From Streptomyces sp. NBC_00654 (GTDB lineage: Bacteria; Actinomycetota; Actinomycetes; Streptomycetales; Streptomycetaceae): a DNA stretch of 64,000 nt. Position numbers and translations under genes: made by a program. Below are positions 8,066-17,058 of the stretch, piece after piece (positions within the stretch are counted from its first letter, which is position 1; each line of letters starts with the position of its first letter). The stretch is from contig NZ_JAPEOB010000001.1 in assembly GCF_026341775.1 (NCBI RefSeq), positions 1,488,001 through 1,552,000 on the forward strand, written 5' to 3'. Below the pieces are notes generated by a model. It was not told the origin of the DNA. It did no database searches and worked only from the letters and a program-made list of their open reading frames with translations.

Positions 8066-8950
8066 GTGCCGACCGCAATAGCAGTGACAAGCGCAGATCT
8101 GGTGCTGCCGCCCACCGATCAGCAGACGCCGACCGCGGCCCTGCTCCAGGCTCCCGAAGCCCAGACCATGGAACACGCCATCGGTGACATGCACCTGCTG
8201 CTGGAGCAGCACGGGTATGTGATCGCGGTGTATCCGTCCAGCATCCAGCCGGCCCACGAACGACGGCTGTTCGGCATCCGCTCCGTCCTGGAGAGCGACC
8301 GGATCGCGCTGGTCAAAGTGGACCTGCCGCCGCTCGGCGTCGCCGTGCTGGTGCGTCAGCTGCGTCAGCTCTCACTGAGCGATTTCAGTCCCGGGGTGGT
8401 CGCCTCCGCCGCCCGGCTGCTCTCGCACTACATCTACGCGGGTGCGCTGCTGCACTCGGTGGCCAAGCTGGACCGGGTGGCCGTCAGCCTGAAGAGCCAT
8501 GCGAAGTCCTGGGTGCCCGGCTCCCAGTTCGCCGTGCTCGCCGGTCCCGAGTCTCAGCTCATCAAGGTCGGCCCTGCGGCGGAACCGCTGACCGGACCGG
8601 AATTCGGCACGCATCTTTTGGTGGCCAAGGGGCAGTCGCAGTCCGACTGGGTGCAGGAGACCCTGGCTCCCGCCTGGAAGGTCCAGGCCATTCATGACGC
8701 AACCCTGCCCGGCGAGTCCTCCCGCTGGTGGGGTACGGGGAAGCTGGTGGAGTTCGCCGCCTACCTCCCGGACATCTCCGTCCTGTATCAACTGGTGTCC
8801 TCCGTACGGAGGGAAAAGTGCCACTGGTGCGAAATGGAACTCATCGGAGACCGCTGCGGATTCTGTTCCTCCCCGCTCGCGTCCGCCGAGAACCGCTCGT
8901 ACTCCACGGGTGTCCTGCATCAAGAGGTGAACGCATCAGCCGCCTCCTAG
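8066..8950 (+). CDS. Conserved hypothetical protein with C-terminal zinc ribbon, upstream of Tad locus
   Basis: A 294-residue protein I cannot assign to a named family. The start is GTG at 8066 with a GGGGAAGAG RBS. The body is soluble, with a mixed alpha/beta pattern and a hydrophobic stretch around residues 105-130 (VVASAARLLSHYIYAGALLHSV). Near residues 252-268 the motif CHWCEMELIGDRCGFC gives two CxxC pairs, a likely zinc ribbon. It precedes the Tad operon in the same direction but is separated from it by 407 bp, so co-transcription is uncertain. Confidence 0.7.
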   Translation: MPTAIAVTSADLVLPPTDQQTPTAALLQAPEAQTMEHAIGDMHLLLEQHGYVIAVYPSSIQPAHERRLFGIRSVLESDRIALVKVDLPPLGVAVLVRQLRQLSLSDFSPGVVASAARLLSHYIYAGALLHSVAKLDRVAVSLKSHAKSWVPGSQFAVLAGPESQLIKVGPAAEPLTGPEFGTHLLVAKGQSQSDWVQETLAPAWKVQAIHDATLPGESSRWWGTGKLVEFAAYLPDISVLYQLVSSVRREKCHWCEMELIGDRCGFCSSPLASAENRSYSTGVLHQEVNASAAS

Positions 8951-9357
8951 AGCCGCCGGGCGCCCAGCGCCACTGAGTACCGGGCCGCACCGCCCGGACA
9001 ACTGGACATCCAGCACCAACGCGCAGAAGTCGCACGACCGAGCAGAATCCGTACCACCGGGCACCGACCGGGCTCAACCGCACAACTCCCGCTCCACCAC
9101 CCGCTCGTGCACCACCCGACCAAGCACTCCCGCTCCTCCCGCTCCGGGCGCCCCCTCCAGCGCTCACCACTCTCAGAGCCGTCCCGTCCCGCATCGTCAC
9201 AGCCATCTCCGCGAACCCCGCACTTCGCACGCCGAACCATCGCACTACGCGCGTTGTGCTCCTGCTTTACCGCACTTCGCGCCCCGTACGTCGTACTCCG
9301 CGCATCCCTCTCTGTCCGCTGCCCCACGCATCCGAATCGAACGAGGTTGTCCGGCCC
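8951..9357. other. 407-bp non-coding leader of the Tad operon with four spaced repeat boxes
   Basis: No convincing gene. A short open frame on the plus strand here has no RBS and a random-looking Arg/Ser/Pro composition. The stretch is C-rich and G-poor on the plus strand. Near its 3' end, boxes of consensus CGCACTwCGCGCs occur at 9219-9231, 9241-9253, 9271-9283 and 9292-9304, spaced 22, 30 and 21 bp, close to whole helical turns. They lie 54-139 bp upstream of the cpaB start and are candidate regulator sites. Confidence 0.45.
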
Positions 9358-10065
9358 ATGAACTCCCGCCAGCGCCGCGGCGTGATACTCCTGCTCCTGT
9401 CGGTCCTGTGTGCCTTCGGTGCTTTCGCCGGTGTGCTCTCGGTGATCAGCGATGTGAACTCGAAGGTCGGTCCCGAGGTGACCGCATATCAGCTGAAAGC
9501 CGACGTGGCCCCCTATACGGCCCTGAACGACGGTCAGTTCGAGAAGATCAAGATGCCCAAGCGCTGGCTCTCGGAGAACGCCGTGACCAACCTGCGGGAA
9601 GTCGAATCGAAGATCGCCGTCACCCAGCTCCGCAAGGGCTCGCTGCTCCAGTCGGACATGATGGCCCGCAAGCCCGAACTCCGTGCCGGTGAGCAGGAGA
9701 TCGCCATCATGATCGACGCGGCGACCGGTGTCGCGGGCAAGATCACGCCCGGCGCCACGGTCAACATCTACGCCACGTTCGCCGGTGAGCAGCAGGACGA
9801 CGTCTCCCAGTCCAAGGTCATCGTCTCCAACGCCAAGGTGCTGGACGTGGGCAAGCTGACCGCCCTGGAGCCCCGCGGGGACCAGCGGAGCACCCAGAGC
9901 ACCGAGGCCGTGCCGATCACCTTCGCCCTGAACACGCTGGACACCCAGCGTGTGGCGTACGCCGAATCCTTCGCGGAGCACGTACGGCTCGCCCTCGTCG
10001 CGCCCGGCAGTGACGGCACCATCCGTCCGGGGGACCGCACCTACACGCTCGACAAGGACAAGTGA
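9358..10065 (+). CDS. Tad pilus assembly protein CpaB/RcpC-like (SAF domain)
   Basis: A 235-residue protein with one N-terminal membrane anchor (residues about 7-30, GVILLLLSVLCAFGAFAGVL). A SAF/CpaB domain follows, containing KGSLLQSDMMA and PGATVNIYATF. In Gram-negative Tad systems CpaB/RcpC works with the outer-membrane secretin; monoderm actinobacteria have no secretin, so here it probably sits on the outer face of the cytoplasmic membrane. ATG at 9358 follows a weak RBS. Its stop is 7 bp before the TadZ gene, and it starts the Tad operon. Confidence 0.85.
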   Translation: MNSRQRRGVILLLLSVLCAFGAFAGVLSVISDVNSKVGPEVTAYQLKADVAPYTALNDGQFEKIKMPKRWLSENAVTNLREVESKIAVTQLRKGSLLQSDMMARKPELRAGEQEIAIMIDAATGVAGKITPGATVNIYATFAGEQQDDVSQSKVIVSNAKVLDVGKLTALEPRGDQRSTQSTEAVPITFALNTLDTQRVAYAESFAEHVRLALVAPGSDGTIRPGDRTYTLDKDK

Positions 10066-10072
10066 GGATGGG

Positions 10073-11362
10073 ATGACCACCAGAATCCTCCCGGCCGTCG
10101 GTGACCTCGACGCGGCCAGATCGGTCACCACTCTGCTCAGCCAGCTCCCCGACGCGGAGCCGGCCGCGCCGGTCGGCGACTCGACCCAGCTGATCGACAC
10201 CCTGGCCCGCCTCGCGGGCGAGTCCCTCGACGAGCTGCCCGAGGTCGTGCTGGTCCACGAGCGGATCGGCCCGGTACCGGCCCTGGAGCTCATCCGGGAG
10301 GTGTCGATGCGGTTCCCGTCCGTCGGGGTCGTCCTGATCACCGCGGATGCGAATCCCAGCCTGTTCGCCGACGCCATGGACTCCGGCGCCCGCGGGATCG
10401 TCACCCTGCCGCTGAGCTACGAGGAACTGGCCAACCGGGTCCAGGCCGCGTCCCAGTGGTCGGCCGGTGTACGCCGCCACCTCACCGCGAACAACGAGGT
10501 GTTCACCGGCCCCGGCGGCATGGTCCTCACCGTCACCGGCGCCAAGGGCGGCGTGGGCGCCACCGTCGCCGCGATCCAGCTCGCCCTGGCCGCGCAGGCG
10601 TCCGGCAACACCGTGGCCCTGGTCGACATGGACCTCCAGACCGGCGACATCGCCTCGTACCTCGATGTGCAGTTCCGGCGCTCCCTGGTCGACCTGGCAC
10701 TCATCACGGAGATCTCCCCGCGGGTGCTGGCGGACGCGGTGTTCTCCCACTCGACCGGCCTGGCCCTGCTGCTGGCACCGGGCGAGGGCGAACGGGGCGA
10801 GGAGGTCAGCGACCGGTCCGCACGCCAGATCGTCAGCGCGCTGCGCACCCGCTACGAGATCGTGGTGATCGACTGCGGCGGCCAGATGAACGGGGCCAAC
10901 GCGGCGGCCATCGAGATGGCGGACGTGGCCCTGCTGGTGACGACCCCGGACGTCATCTCGGTGCGCGGGGCGAAGCGCATCGTACGGATGTGGGAACGGC
11001 TCCAGATCCGCAAGGCGGAGGAGACGATCACGCTCGTCAACCGCTTCACGCGCAACACCGAGATCCAGCCGCCCCTGATCCAGAAGATCACGGGAACCCA
11101 GGTGGCGAACGCGGCGGTGCCCGCGAACTTCAAGGAACTCCAGGCCTCGGTGGACGCCGGGCGCCTGCACGAACTGGATGCCAAGAGCACCGTCAAGCAA
11201 GCGCTCTGGGGACTGGCCGGAGAACTGGGCATCGTCAAGGTCAGTGCGAGCAAGAAGAAGAGCGGTGGCACATTCAAAAACGACCGGGGCTCGATCGGAC
11301 GTCCGCGCCGACGGCGCGACGGCGACGAACGGGACCACGGGAAGACCGAGGGGACACGTTGA
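10073..11362 (+). CDS. tadZ: Tad pilus localisation ATPase TadZ/CpaE-like
   Basis: A 429-residue MinD/ParA-type P-loop ATPase. Residues 1-130 resemble the atypical receiver domain of CpaE/TadZ. The deviant Walker A is TGAKGGVGATVAA (about 155-167), and DMDLQTGDIASYLD and VVIDCGG are Walker-type partner motifs. TadZ proteins localise the pilus machine at the membrane and recruit TadA. The C-terminus is basic (KKKSGG and Arg-rich). ATG at 10073 has GAGG about 5 nt upstream. It lies within the Tad operon, 3 bp before the next start. Confidence 0.9.
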   Translation: MTTRILPAVGDLDAARSVTTLLSQLPDAEPAAPVGDSTQLIDTLARLAGESLDELPEVVLVHERIGPVPALELIREVSMRFPSVGVVLITADANPSLFADAMDSGARGIVTLPLSYEELANRVQAASQWSAGVRRHLTANNEVFTGPGGMVLTVTGAKGGVGATVAAIQLALAAQASGNTVALVDMDLQTGDIASYLDVQFRRSLVDLALITEISPRVLADAVFSHSTGLALLLAPGEGERGEEVSDRSARQIVSALRTRYEIVVIDCGGQMNGANAAAIEMADVALLVTTPDVISVRGAKRIVRMWERLQIRKAEETITLVNRFTRNTEIQPPLIQKITGTQVANAAVPANFKELQASVDAGRLHELDAKSTVKQALWGLAGELGIVKVSASKKKSGGTFKNDRGSIGRPRRRRDGDERDHGKTEGTR

Positions 11363-11365
11363 CCG

Positions 11366-11923
11366 ATGACTACCAACCGGGCACCGGACACCGAGATACG
11401 GGGGAGGCGTGACGCCCGCGGCTCCCGGGGCGGGCTCACCCACTCCCCGGAGGGGCTCACACCTTCACGGAACGGCCTGAGGCGCACCGCCGCCCGCCGA
11501 TTCCGCGTACACGGCCATCTCGTACGAGGTCGCTTCGTACGGGGCCGTTTCGTACGGGGCCGTGACCGCGACCGCGGGCAGACCGCGATCGAGTTCCTGG
11601 GGATGACCCCGTTCATCATCCTGATCATGCTCGTGCTCTGGGAGTGCGCGCTGATCGGCTACACCTGGAGCCTCGCGGGCAACGCGGCGGACGTGGGCGC
11701 GCGCAAGGGCAGCGGCGCGGAGTACGCACAGAGCCGGGCCTGCAAGCAGGGTGCGAAGAAGGACCTGCCGGAAGCCTGGCGCGACGGCGTCAAGATCACC
11801 TGCAAGTCCAGCCGTGAGCTGTACAAGGCCGACGTCAAGCTCAAGGTCCCTGTCCTGGTCCCGGGTCTCTTCGACCTGGACGTGAAGATCACGGGCCATG
11901 CCGGCTCGCCGCTGGAGGGCTGA
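11366..11923 (+). CDS. TadE-like pseudopilin 1
   Basis: A 185-residue protein with a long basic N-terminus and the type IV pilin-like cleavage/assembly motif DRGQTAIEFLGMTPFIILIM (about 68-87), containing the Glu at +5. One membrane helix follows, then a soluble C-terminal part with two cysteines that could pair. TadE/F pseudopilins are processed by the prepilin peptidase and prime pilus assembly. The N-terminal extension contains a threefold repeat (VRGRF) encoded by 15-bp tandem repeats at 11520-11564, so this leader is unusually long and positively charged. A later start near the pilin motif is possible but has no good RBS. Confidence 0.85.
   Translation: MTTNRAPDTEIRGRRDARGSRGGLTHSPEGLTPSRNGLRRTAARRFRVHGHLVRGRFVRGRFVRGRDRDRGQTAIEFLGMTPFIILIMLVLWECALIGYTWSLAGNAADVGARKGSGAEYAQSRACKQGAKKDLPEAWRDGVKITCKSSRELYKADVKLKVPVLVPGLFDLDVKITGHAGSPLEG
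11520..11564. repeat. Three 15-bp tandem repeats inside TadE-like gene
   Basis: The unit tcgtacggggccgtt is repeated in phase three times (11520, 11535, 11550; the first copy is diverged). It encodes repeated Arg-Gly-Arg-Phe-Val in the leader of the pseudopilin. Copy number may vary between strains. Confidence 0.8.
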
Positions 11924-11926
11924 GTG

Positions 11927-12349
11927 ATGACCGTAACCGCACGCGTGAAGCACTCCGGCGGCAGGAACACCGACGGCTGCCGTCCAGCCTCCCGCCGCAC
12001 CGACCGCGGCCAGGTCGCCATCGAGTACCTGGGCTTCCTCCCGCTCCTCATCCTGGTCGCCCTCCTCGCCATCCAGGCCGGCCTCGCCGCGTACACGGCC
12101 GCTCAGGCGGGTACGGCGGCCCGTGCGGCCGCCAGGACGGCGACCCAGGACTTCCCCTCGGGCAATCCCCGCACCGCGGCCCGGGACTCGATGAGCAAGT
12201 GGCTCGCGAACGACGGCTTCCGGTACCGCCAGCGCGGGGGCACCGACGACGTCACGATCACCATCGAGATCAAGGTTCCCAACGTGGTCCCGGGCATGGA
12301 CGGCAAGTGGGGCAAGGCCAAGCGGAGTTCCACCATGCCCCGCGGATAG
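11927..12349 (+). CDS. TadE-like pseudopilin 2
   Basis: A 140-residue protein with the motif DRGQVAIEYLGFLPLLILVA near residues 26-45, the same processing/assembly signature as the preceding pseudopilin. Then come an Ala-rich helix and a small soluble domain. ATG at 11927 lies 7 nt after GGAGGG; a GTG at 11924 is the alternative. It starts 3 bp after the previous stop. A 107-bp gap with no feature separates it from tadA. Confidence 0.87.
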   Translation: MTVTARVKHSGGRNTDGCRPASRRTDRGQVAIEYLGFLPLLILVALLAIQAGLAAYTAAQAGTAARAAARTATQDFPSGNPRTAARDSMSKWLANDGFRYRQRGGTDDVTITIEIKVPNVVPGMDGKWGKAKRSSTMPRG

Positions 12350-12456
12350 TGCCCCCGCGGGCCGGTCCATCCACCGGCCCGCCCCGAGGGAACGACCGTC
12401 TGCGGGACCGACCACCCGCAGGTTCGACCGGACAGTGAGACCGAGGAGTTACGCAC

Positions 12457-13794
12457 ATGAGCCTGCGGGCACGCATGACCGCCCCGGAGGAGCACGGCGG
12501 GGCACGGGAGGACGGCCACATGGTGGCCACCTACCGTGCCAAGCTGCTGGAGGAGATCGACCTCGCGGAGATGTCCTCGCTGGCCGCCGCCGAGCGGCGG
12601 GCCCGCCTGGAGCGCGTCCTCGGGCACATCATCAGCCGCGAGGGTCCGGTCCTCTCGACCGTCGAGCGCTCGCAGCTGATCCGCCGCGTGGTCGACGAGG
12701 CCCTCGGACTCGGCATCCTGGAACCGCTCCTGGAGGACGCCTCCATCACCGAGATCATGGTGAACGGGCCGGACCAGATCTTCGTCGAGCGCAGCGGCAA
12801 GGTCGAGCAGCTCCCGATGCGCTTCGGCTCGCACGAACAGCTGATGCAGACGATCGAGCGCATCGTGTCGACCGTCAACCGCCGTGTGGACGAGTCGAAC
12901 CCGATGGTGGACGCGCGACTGCCCAGCGGTGAACGTGTCAACGTGATCATTCCACCGCTGTCCCTGACCGGCGCGACCCTCACCATCCGCCGGTTCCCGC
13001 GGTCCTTCACCCTCCAGGAGATGATCGGGTTCGGCTCGCTGGACGAGCAGATGCTGATCCTCCTCGCCGGTCTCGTCCAGGCCAAGCTCAACATCATCGT
13101 CTCCGGCGCCACCGGCACGGGGAAGACGACGCTGCTCAACGCCCTGTCCGGGCTGATCCCGAACAGCGAACGCATCGTCACGATCGAGGACTCCGCCGAA
13201 CTCCAGCTCCAGCAGAGCCATGTGATCCGGCTGGAGTCCCGGCCGGCGAACGTGGAGGGCAAGGGCCAGATCACCATCCGCGACCTGGTCCGCAACTCCC
13301 TGCGTATGCGCCCCGACCGCATCGTCGTCGGTGAGGTCCGTGGCGGCGAATCGCTTGACATGCTCCAGGCGATGTCCACCGGTCACGACGGCTCGCTCGC
13401 CACCGTCCACGCCAACAACGCCGAGGACGCGCTGATGCGTCTGCAGACCCTGGCCTCCATGTCGGAGATCAAGATCCCGTTCGAGGCGCTGCACGACCAG
13501 ATCAACAGCGCCGTCGACGTGATCGTCCAGCTGACCCGGCACGCCGACGGATCGCGAAAGGTCACCGAGATCGCGGCGCTGGACTCGCACGGCCGCGACC
13601 CGTACCGCATCGTCACCGTGGCCAAGTTCAACGCCCGGCCGATGGACGCCGACGGCCGGATCGAGGGGGAGTTCCAGTACCTGCCCCTGCCCCGCCGGAT
13701 CGCCGACCGCCTCTACATGGCCAGCCAGCCCATCCCGCAGGCGTTCGGGGTCGCCGCATCCTCCGAACAGCTCGCCACCCGAGAGGCCAACTAG
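12457..13794 (+). CDS. tadA: Tad secretion ATPase TadA/CpaF
   Basis: A 445-residue type II/IV secretion ATPase. The Walker A is GATGTGKTT (217-225), followed by a Walker B-like IVTIEDSAELQL segment and the Asp/His boxes ending in GHDGSLATVHANN. CpaF-type ATPases power both extension and retraction of Tad pili. ATG at 12457 is preceded by GAGGAG. It sits upstream of the two TadB/TadC platform proteins, as in other Tad loci. Confidence 0.95.
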   Translation: MSLRARMTAPEEHGGAREDGHMVATYRAKLLEEIDLAEMSSLAAAERRARLERVLGHIISREGPVLSTVERSQLIRRVVDEALGLGILEPLLEDASITEIMVNGPDQIFVERSGKVEQLPMRFGSHEQLMQTIERIVSTVNRRVDESNPMVDARLPSGERVNVIIPPLSLTGATLTIRRFPRSFTLQEMIGFGSLDEQMLILLAGLVQAKLNIIVSGATGTGKTTLLNALSGLIPNSERIVTIEDSAELQLQQSHVIRLESRPANVEGKGQITIRDLVRNSLRMRPDRIVVGEVRGGESLDMLQAMSTGHDGSLATVHANNAEDALMRLQTLASMSEIKIPFEALHDQINSAVDVIVQLTRHADGSRKVTEIAALDSHGRDPYRIVTVAKFNARPMDADGRIEGEFQYLPLPRRIADRLYMASQPIPQAFGVAASSEQLATREAN

Positions 13795-13804
13795 GTACCG
13801 AGCC

Positions 13805-14749
13805 ATGGACAATGTGAATCTCCCCCTGATCACGATCGGCGTCACGCTGCTGTGCGGCGTGCTCGGCGTCATGGGCCTGCACGCCTACTCCGGCGGCAAG
13901 GCGGACCGCGACGCGCTCGTCGACCGGCTCTCCCACGTCGGTCACCTTTCCGAGACGGGCCGTCGCCGCCGGTTCCGCACCCTGGACCGCAAGCTGCGCA
14001 AGACCGGCCTGGGCAAGAAGCTGGAGCTGAAGCTCGCCGCGACCGGCATGGAACTCTCCCCGGGCGAGTTCTTCGTGTACGCGCTCCTGGCGATGGCCGG
14101 GCTGTGGATGATCGCCTCCTCGCTGCTCGCCGCGTTCTTCGGCCCGGTGGCCGCCCTCATCGGTCTCTGGGGCACCAACGCGTTCCTGAACTGGCAGCGG
14201 GTCAAGCGCACCGAACGCTTCATCAACCAGCTCCCCGAGCTGTCCCGCATCCTCGCCAACGCCACCCAGGCGGGCCTGGCCCTGCGGACCGCGCTGTCCA
14301 TGGCCGCGGACGAGCTGGAGAACCCGGCCGGTGAGGAGCTGGCACGTGTCGCCCGCCGCCTCGCCGTCGGTGAGCCTCTGGAGGACGCGCTCAGCGAGGT
14401 GACCGACCGGCTGCCCTCACGCGAACTCGTCGTCCTCGTCACGACGCTGGTCCTGTCCAACCGGGCCGGCGGTACGGTCGTCAGCTCCCTGCGCAACCTC
14501 ACCGAGACGCTGGAGGAGCGCAAGGAGACCCGGCGCGAGGTCAAGACCCAGCTGTCCCAGGTCACCGTCACCGCCTACGCCGTACCCGGCTTCGGCATCG
14601 GCGCCATGCTCCTGATGAACGCCGTGATGCCCGGCGCCCTCGACCGGATGACCGGCGCCCTCATCGGCCAGATCGCCGTCGTGGTCTCCATCGTCCTGTA
14701 CGCGATCGGATTCATCGTGATCCGCCGTCTGTCCCGCATCGACGTCTGA
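13805..14749 (+). CDS. tadB: Tad inner-membrane platform protein TadB (T2SS F family)
   Basis: A 314-residue membrane protein with an N-terminal helix (residues 6-22), a middle pair of helices (about 90-125) and a C-terminal pair (about 255-305). These flank the T2SSF cytoplasmic domain, with LPELSRILANATQAGLALRTAL and LSNRAGGTVVSSLRNLTETL. It forms the platform on which TadA acts. It starts 10 bp after tadA and is followed by tadC. Confidence 0.9.
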   Translation: MDNVNLPLITIGVTLLCGVLGVMGLHAYSGGKADRDALVDRLSHVGHLSETGRRRRFRTLDRKLRKTGLGKKLELKLAATGMELSPGEFFVYALLAMAGLWMIASSLLAAFFGPVAALIGLWGTNAFLNWQRVKRTERFINQLPELSRILANATQAGLALRTALSMAADELENPAGEELARVARRLAVGEPLEDALSEVTDRLPSRELVVLVTTLVLSNRAGGTVVSSLRNLTETLEERKETRREVKTQLSQVTVTAYAVPGFGIGAMLLMNAVMPGALDRMTGALIGQIAVVVSIVLYAIGFIVIRRLSRIDV

Positions 14750-14771
14750 CGGCCTGGGAGAAGAAGCAGAC

Positions 14772-15659
14772 ATGGACATGTTGCTCGCGATCGTCGTCGG
14801 ACTCGCGGTGTACGGAGCCATCCACGGCATCCGGATGTACCGGGCCGACGCCAAACTGCCCGGCGACCTCGCCATCGCCCTGGAATCCGGCGCCACCCGC
14901 ACCAGCGCGGTGGGCTCCGGCATCGACCGGCTCGGCATCCGCTGGGCCCCCATGGTGCTCCGGATGATGGGGGCCAAGGCCGTCACCAAGAAGCGCCGCC
15001 AGATCGACCTGGCCGGTAACCCCGGCGGCCTCACCATCGACCGGTACGCCGCCCGGCGCGCCGTCTACGGGGCCCTCGGCGGCCTCGGCGCGTTCGCGAT
15101 GCTCCTGCAGGGACAGATCTTCCTCGCACTCGTCATGATCGCGTTCGGACTCTTCTGGGTGGAGGCCGGTATCTGGTCCGCCATCCGGGTCCGCAGGGAG
15201 CACATCGAGCGCACCCTCCCGGACTTCCTCGACGTCCTCGCCGTCGTCGTCTCCGCGGGCCTCGGCTTCCGCCAGGCGCTCGCCCGCGTCGCCGAGAAGT
15301 ACGAAGGCCCCTGGGCCGACGAACTGCGCATCACCCTGCGCCAGATGGACATGGGCGTCAGCCGTCGGCAGGCCTTCGAGGAGCTGCGCAGGCGCAACGA
15401 CTCGGAACAGGTCGCGATGTTCGTCACCACGCTCCAGCAGGGCGAGGAGCTCGGCGCCCCGATCGTCGAGACGCTGATCCAGATCGCCAACGACATGCGC
15501 CGCACCGACGCCCAGAACGCCCGCCGCAAGGCGGCGAAGGCGGTGCCGAAGGCAACGTTCGCCGTCACCTCGTTCCTGCTGCCCGGCACGCTCGTCCTGC
15601 TGACCGTCGGCTTCGTCTACGGAGCCAACGTCGACCTCGGCTTCATGTCGGGCGGCTGA
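14772..15659 (+). CDS. tadC: Tad inner-membrane platform protein TadC (T2SS F family)
   Basis: A 295-residue membrane protein, paralogue of TadB, with the T2SSF core LPDFLDVLAVVVSAGLGFRQ and QQGEELGAPIVETLIQIAND. Membrane helices lie at the N-terminus (3-18), around 98-135, and at the C-terminus (about 265-288). It probably forms a heteromeric platform with TadB. ATG at 14772 has GGGAGAAG about 8 nt upstream. Confidence 0.9.
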   Translation: MDMLLAIVVGLAVYGAIHGIRMYRADAKLPGDLAIALESGATRTSAVGSGIDRLGIRWAPMVLRMMGAKAVTKKRRQIDLAGNPGGLTIDRYAARRAVYGALGGLGAFAMLLQGQIFLALVMIAFGLFWVEAGIWSAIRVRREHIERTLPDFLDVLAVVVSAGLGFRQALARVAEKYEGPWADELRITLRQMDMGVSRRQAFEELRRRNDSEQVAMFVTTLQQGEELGAPIVETLIQIANDMRRTDAQNARRKAAKAVPKATFAVTSFLLPGTLVLLTVGFVYGANVDLGFMSGG

Positions 15660-15661
15660 CG

Positions 15662-15712
15662 ATGACCGGCGACGGCGACCACGGGGACAGACGGGAGGTG
15701 GCAGGCCCATGA
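15662..15712 (+). CDS. Possible 16-codon leader ORF coupled to the histidine kinase
   Basis: ATG at 15662 opens a frame encoding MTGDGDHGDRREVAGP and ends with TGA at 15710-15712, which overlaps the kinase ATG (15709) by 4 nt. The overlap is typical of translational coupling in this genome, but there is no clear RBS for the small ORF, so it may be chance. Confidence 0.25.
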   Translation: MTGDGDHGDRREVAGP

Positions 15713-17037
15713 CGTTTCAGCTCAGCGGTGTCCATAACGGACTCACCGCGGACATGTCCGTGGCCACCACCGACCCGCAGTCGCGCCCCGCGCTCGCCAT
15801 CCAGGTCAACGCCCTGCAGGCGATGTGCCGGCAGGTCTTCGGCTTCCGGCTGGCGATGATCGCCATAGCCACCCCGTTCGCCATCAGCCACACCGCGCGC
15901 GGCCTCGCCACCTGGTTCATCGGGGCGGCGATCCTGATCACGTTCATGGGCAGCTATGTCCTGTTCCGCGACTGGGAGCGCTTCGGCCCGCGCCTGCTGC
16001 GCCACCCCTGGATGCTCGGCATCGATGTGTTCCTGGGCGCGCTCCTGCTGATCACCGCCACCCCAGAGTCCACGCTCGCGTACGTCACCGTCTGCACCCC
16101 GCTCCTCGCCGGCCTCGTCTACGGCTGGCGGGGAGCCGCCGTGTTCGCCGCGGTCCAGGTCGTCATCGTCTTCGGGGTCTACAACACCGTCCCCAAGCTC
16201 GAAGCCGGCGACGCGACGAACCTGCTGCTCCCCGGCTTCTGCGTGATCGCCGGTGCCGTCGGGGTGACCCTGCGCAATCTGCTCCTGCGCTTCGGGACCG
16301 CCAGCCAGGCCCTCACCGAGACCCGTGCCCGCCTCGCCGTGAACGAGGCCGTGGAAGGCGAACGCACCCGTCTCGCCCGCGAGATGCACGACTCCGTGGC
16401 CAAGACCCTGCACGGTCTCGCCCTGGCCGCCGACGGCCTCGCCGCGTCCGCCGACCGGATGGACCCGCCCACCGTCAGACAGCAGGCCGAACTCGTCGCC
16501 CGCGCCGCCCGCCGCGCCGCCGCCGAGTCCCGCGAACTGCTCACCGATCTCCGCCGCGAGTCGGGCCTGGACGGCGGGGTGGACGTCGTCGGCGAACTCC
16601 AGGCCCGCGCAGCCGACTTCAGCGGCCGCCACGGACTGACCGCGACCTTCCGCCGACTCCAGGAGCACATCCCCGTACCGCCCGTCCCGCAGGCGGTCGC
16701 CCGGCAGCTGCTCACGGTCGCCTCCGAGGCCATGGAGAACGCCCAGCGGCACGCTGGCCCCAGCTATCTCATCGTCCTCGCCGGAGTGAAGGGCGACGTC
16801 CTGCGCATCAGCGTCTACGACGACGGGCGCGGCCTGCCCGCGGGCACCACCCTCGACACCCTCAGACGGGCGGGACACTTCGGTCTCGTCGGCATGGTCG
16901 AACGCGCCGCATCCATCGGCGCTCGTATCCGGATCGGCAAGGGAGACGCCGCCAAGGGCACCGAAGTGCGCCTGGAAATACCCCTCGCCGCTCTTGGCAC
17001 CACCTCCACCGCCCCTCCATCCGCCCCCCACCCGTAG
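15709..17037 (+). CDS. Tad-linked membrane sensor histidine kinase (NarL/DegS type)
   Basis: A 442-residue kinase. Residues about 42-195 form five or so membrane helices with no obvious extracellular sensor domain. A HisKA_3 dimerisation domain follows, with the phospho-His in EMHDSVAKTLHG (His227), then a HATPase_c domain with an N-box (ENAQRHAGP) and G-box (YDDGRGLPAG). ATG at 15709 follows GGGAGG. Its partner is the response regulator 21 bp downstream. Its position inside the Tad operon suggests control of pilus genes, perhaps of the flp promoter region at 18124-18323. Confidence 0.9.
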   Translation: MTFQLSGVHNGLTADMSVATTDPQSRPALAIQVNALQAMCRQVFGFRLAMIAIATPFAISHTARGLATWFIGAAILITFMGSYVLFRDWERFGPRLLRHPWMLGIDVFLGALLLITATPESTLAYVTVCTPLLAGLVYGWRGAAVFAAVQVVIVFGVYNTVPKLEAGDATNLLLPGFCVIAGAVGVTLRNLLLRFGTASQALTETRARLAVNEAVEGERTRLAREMHDSVAKTLHGLALAADGLAASADRMDPPTVRQQAELVARAARRAAAESRELLTDLRRESGLDGGVDVVGELQARAADFSGRHGLTATFRRLQEHIPVPPVPQAVARQLLTVASEAMENAQRHAGPSYLIVLAGVKGDVLRISVYDDGRGLPAGTTLDTLRRAGHFGLVGMVERAASIGARIRIGKGDAAKGTEVRLEIPLAALGTTSTAPPSAPHP

Positions 17038-17058
17038 CTCCTGAGAGGAGGTCGCAGA

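Noticed and set aside
7409..8257. Upstream extension of the chitinase frame
   Set aside because: It would pass through the promoter and dre operator; the signal peptide and RBS fix the start at 7408.
9107..9361. 84-codon ORF in the Tad leader
   Set aside because: No RBS, Arg/Ser/Pro random composition, and it overlaps the cpaB start out of frame.
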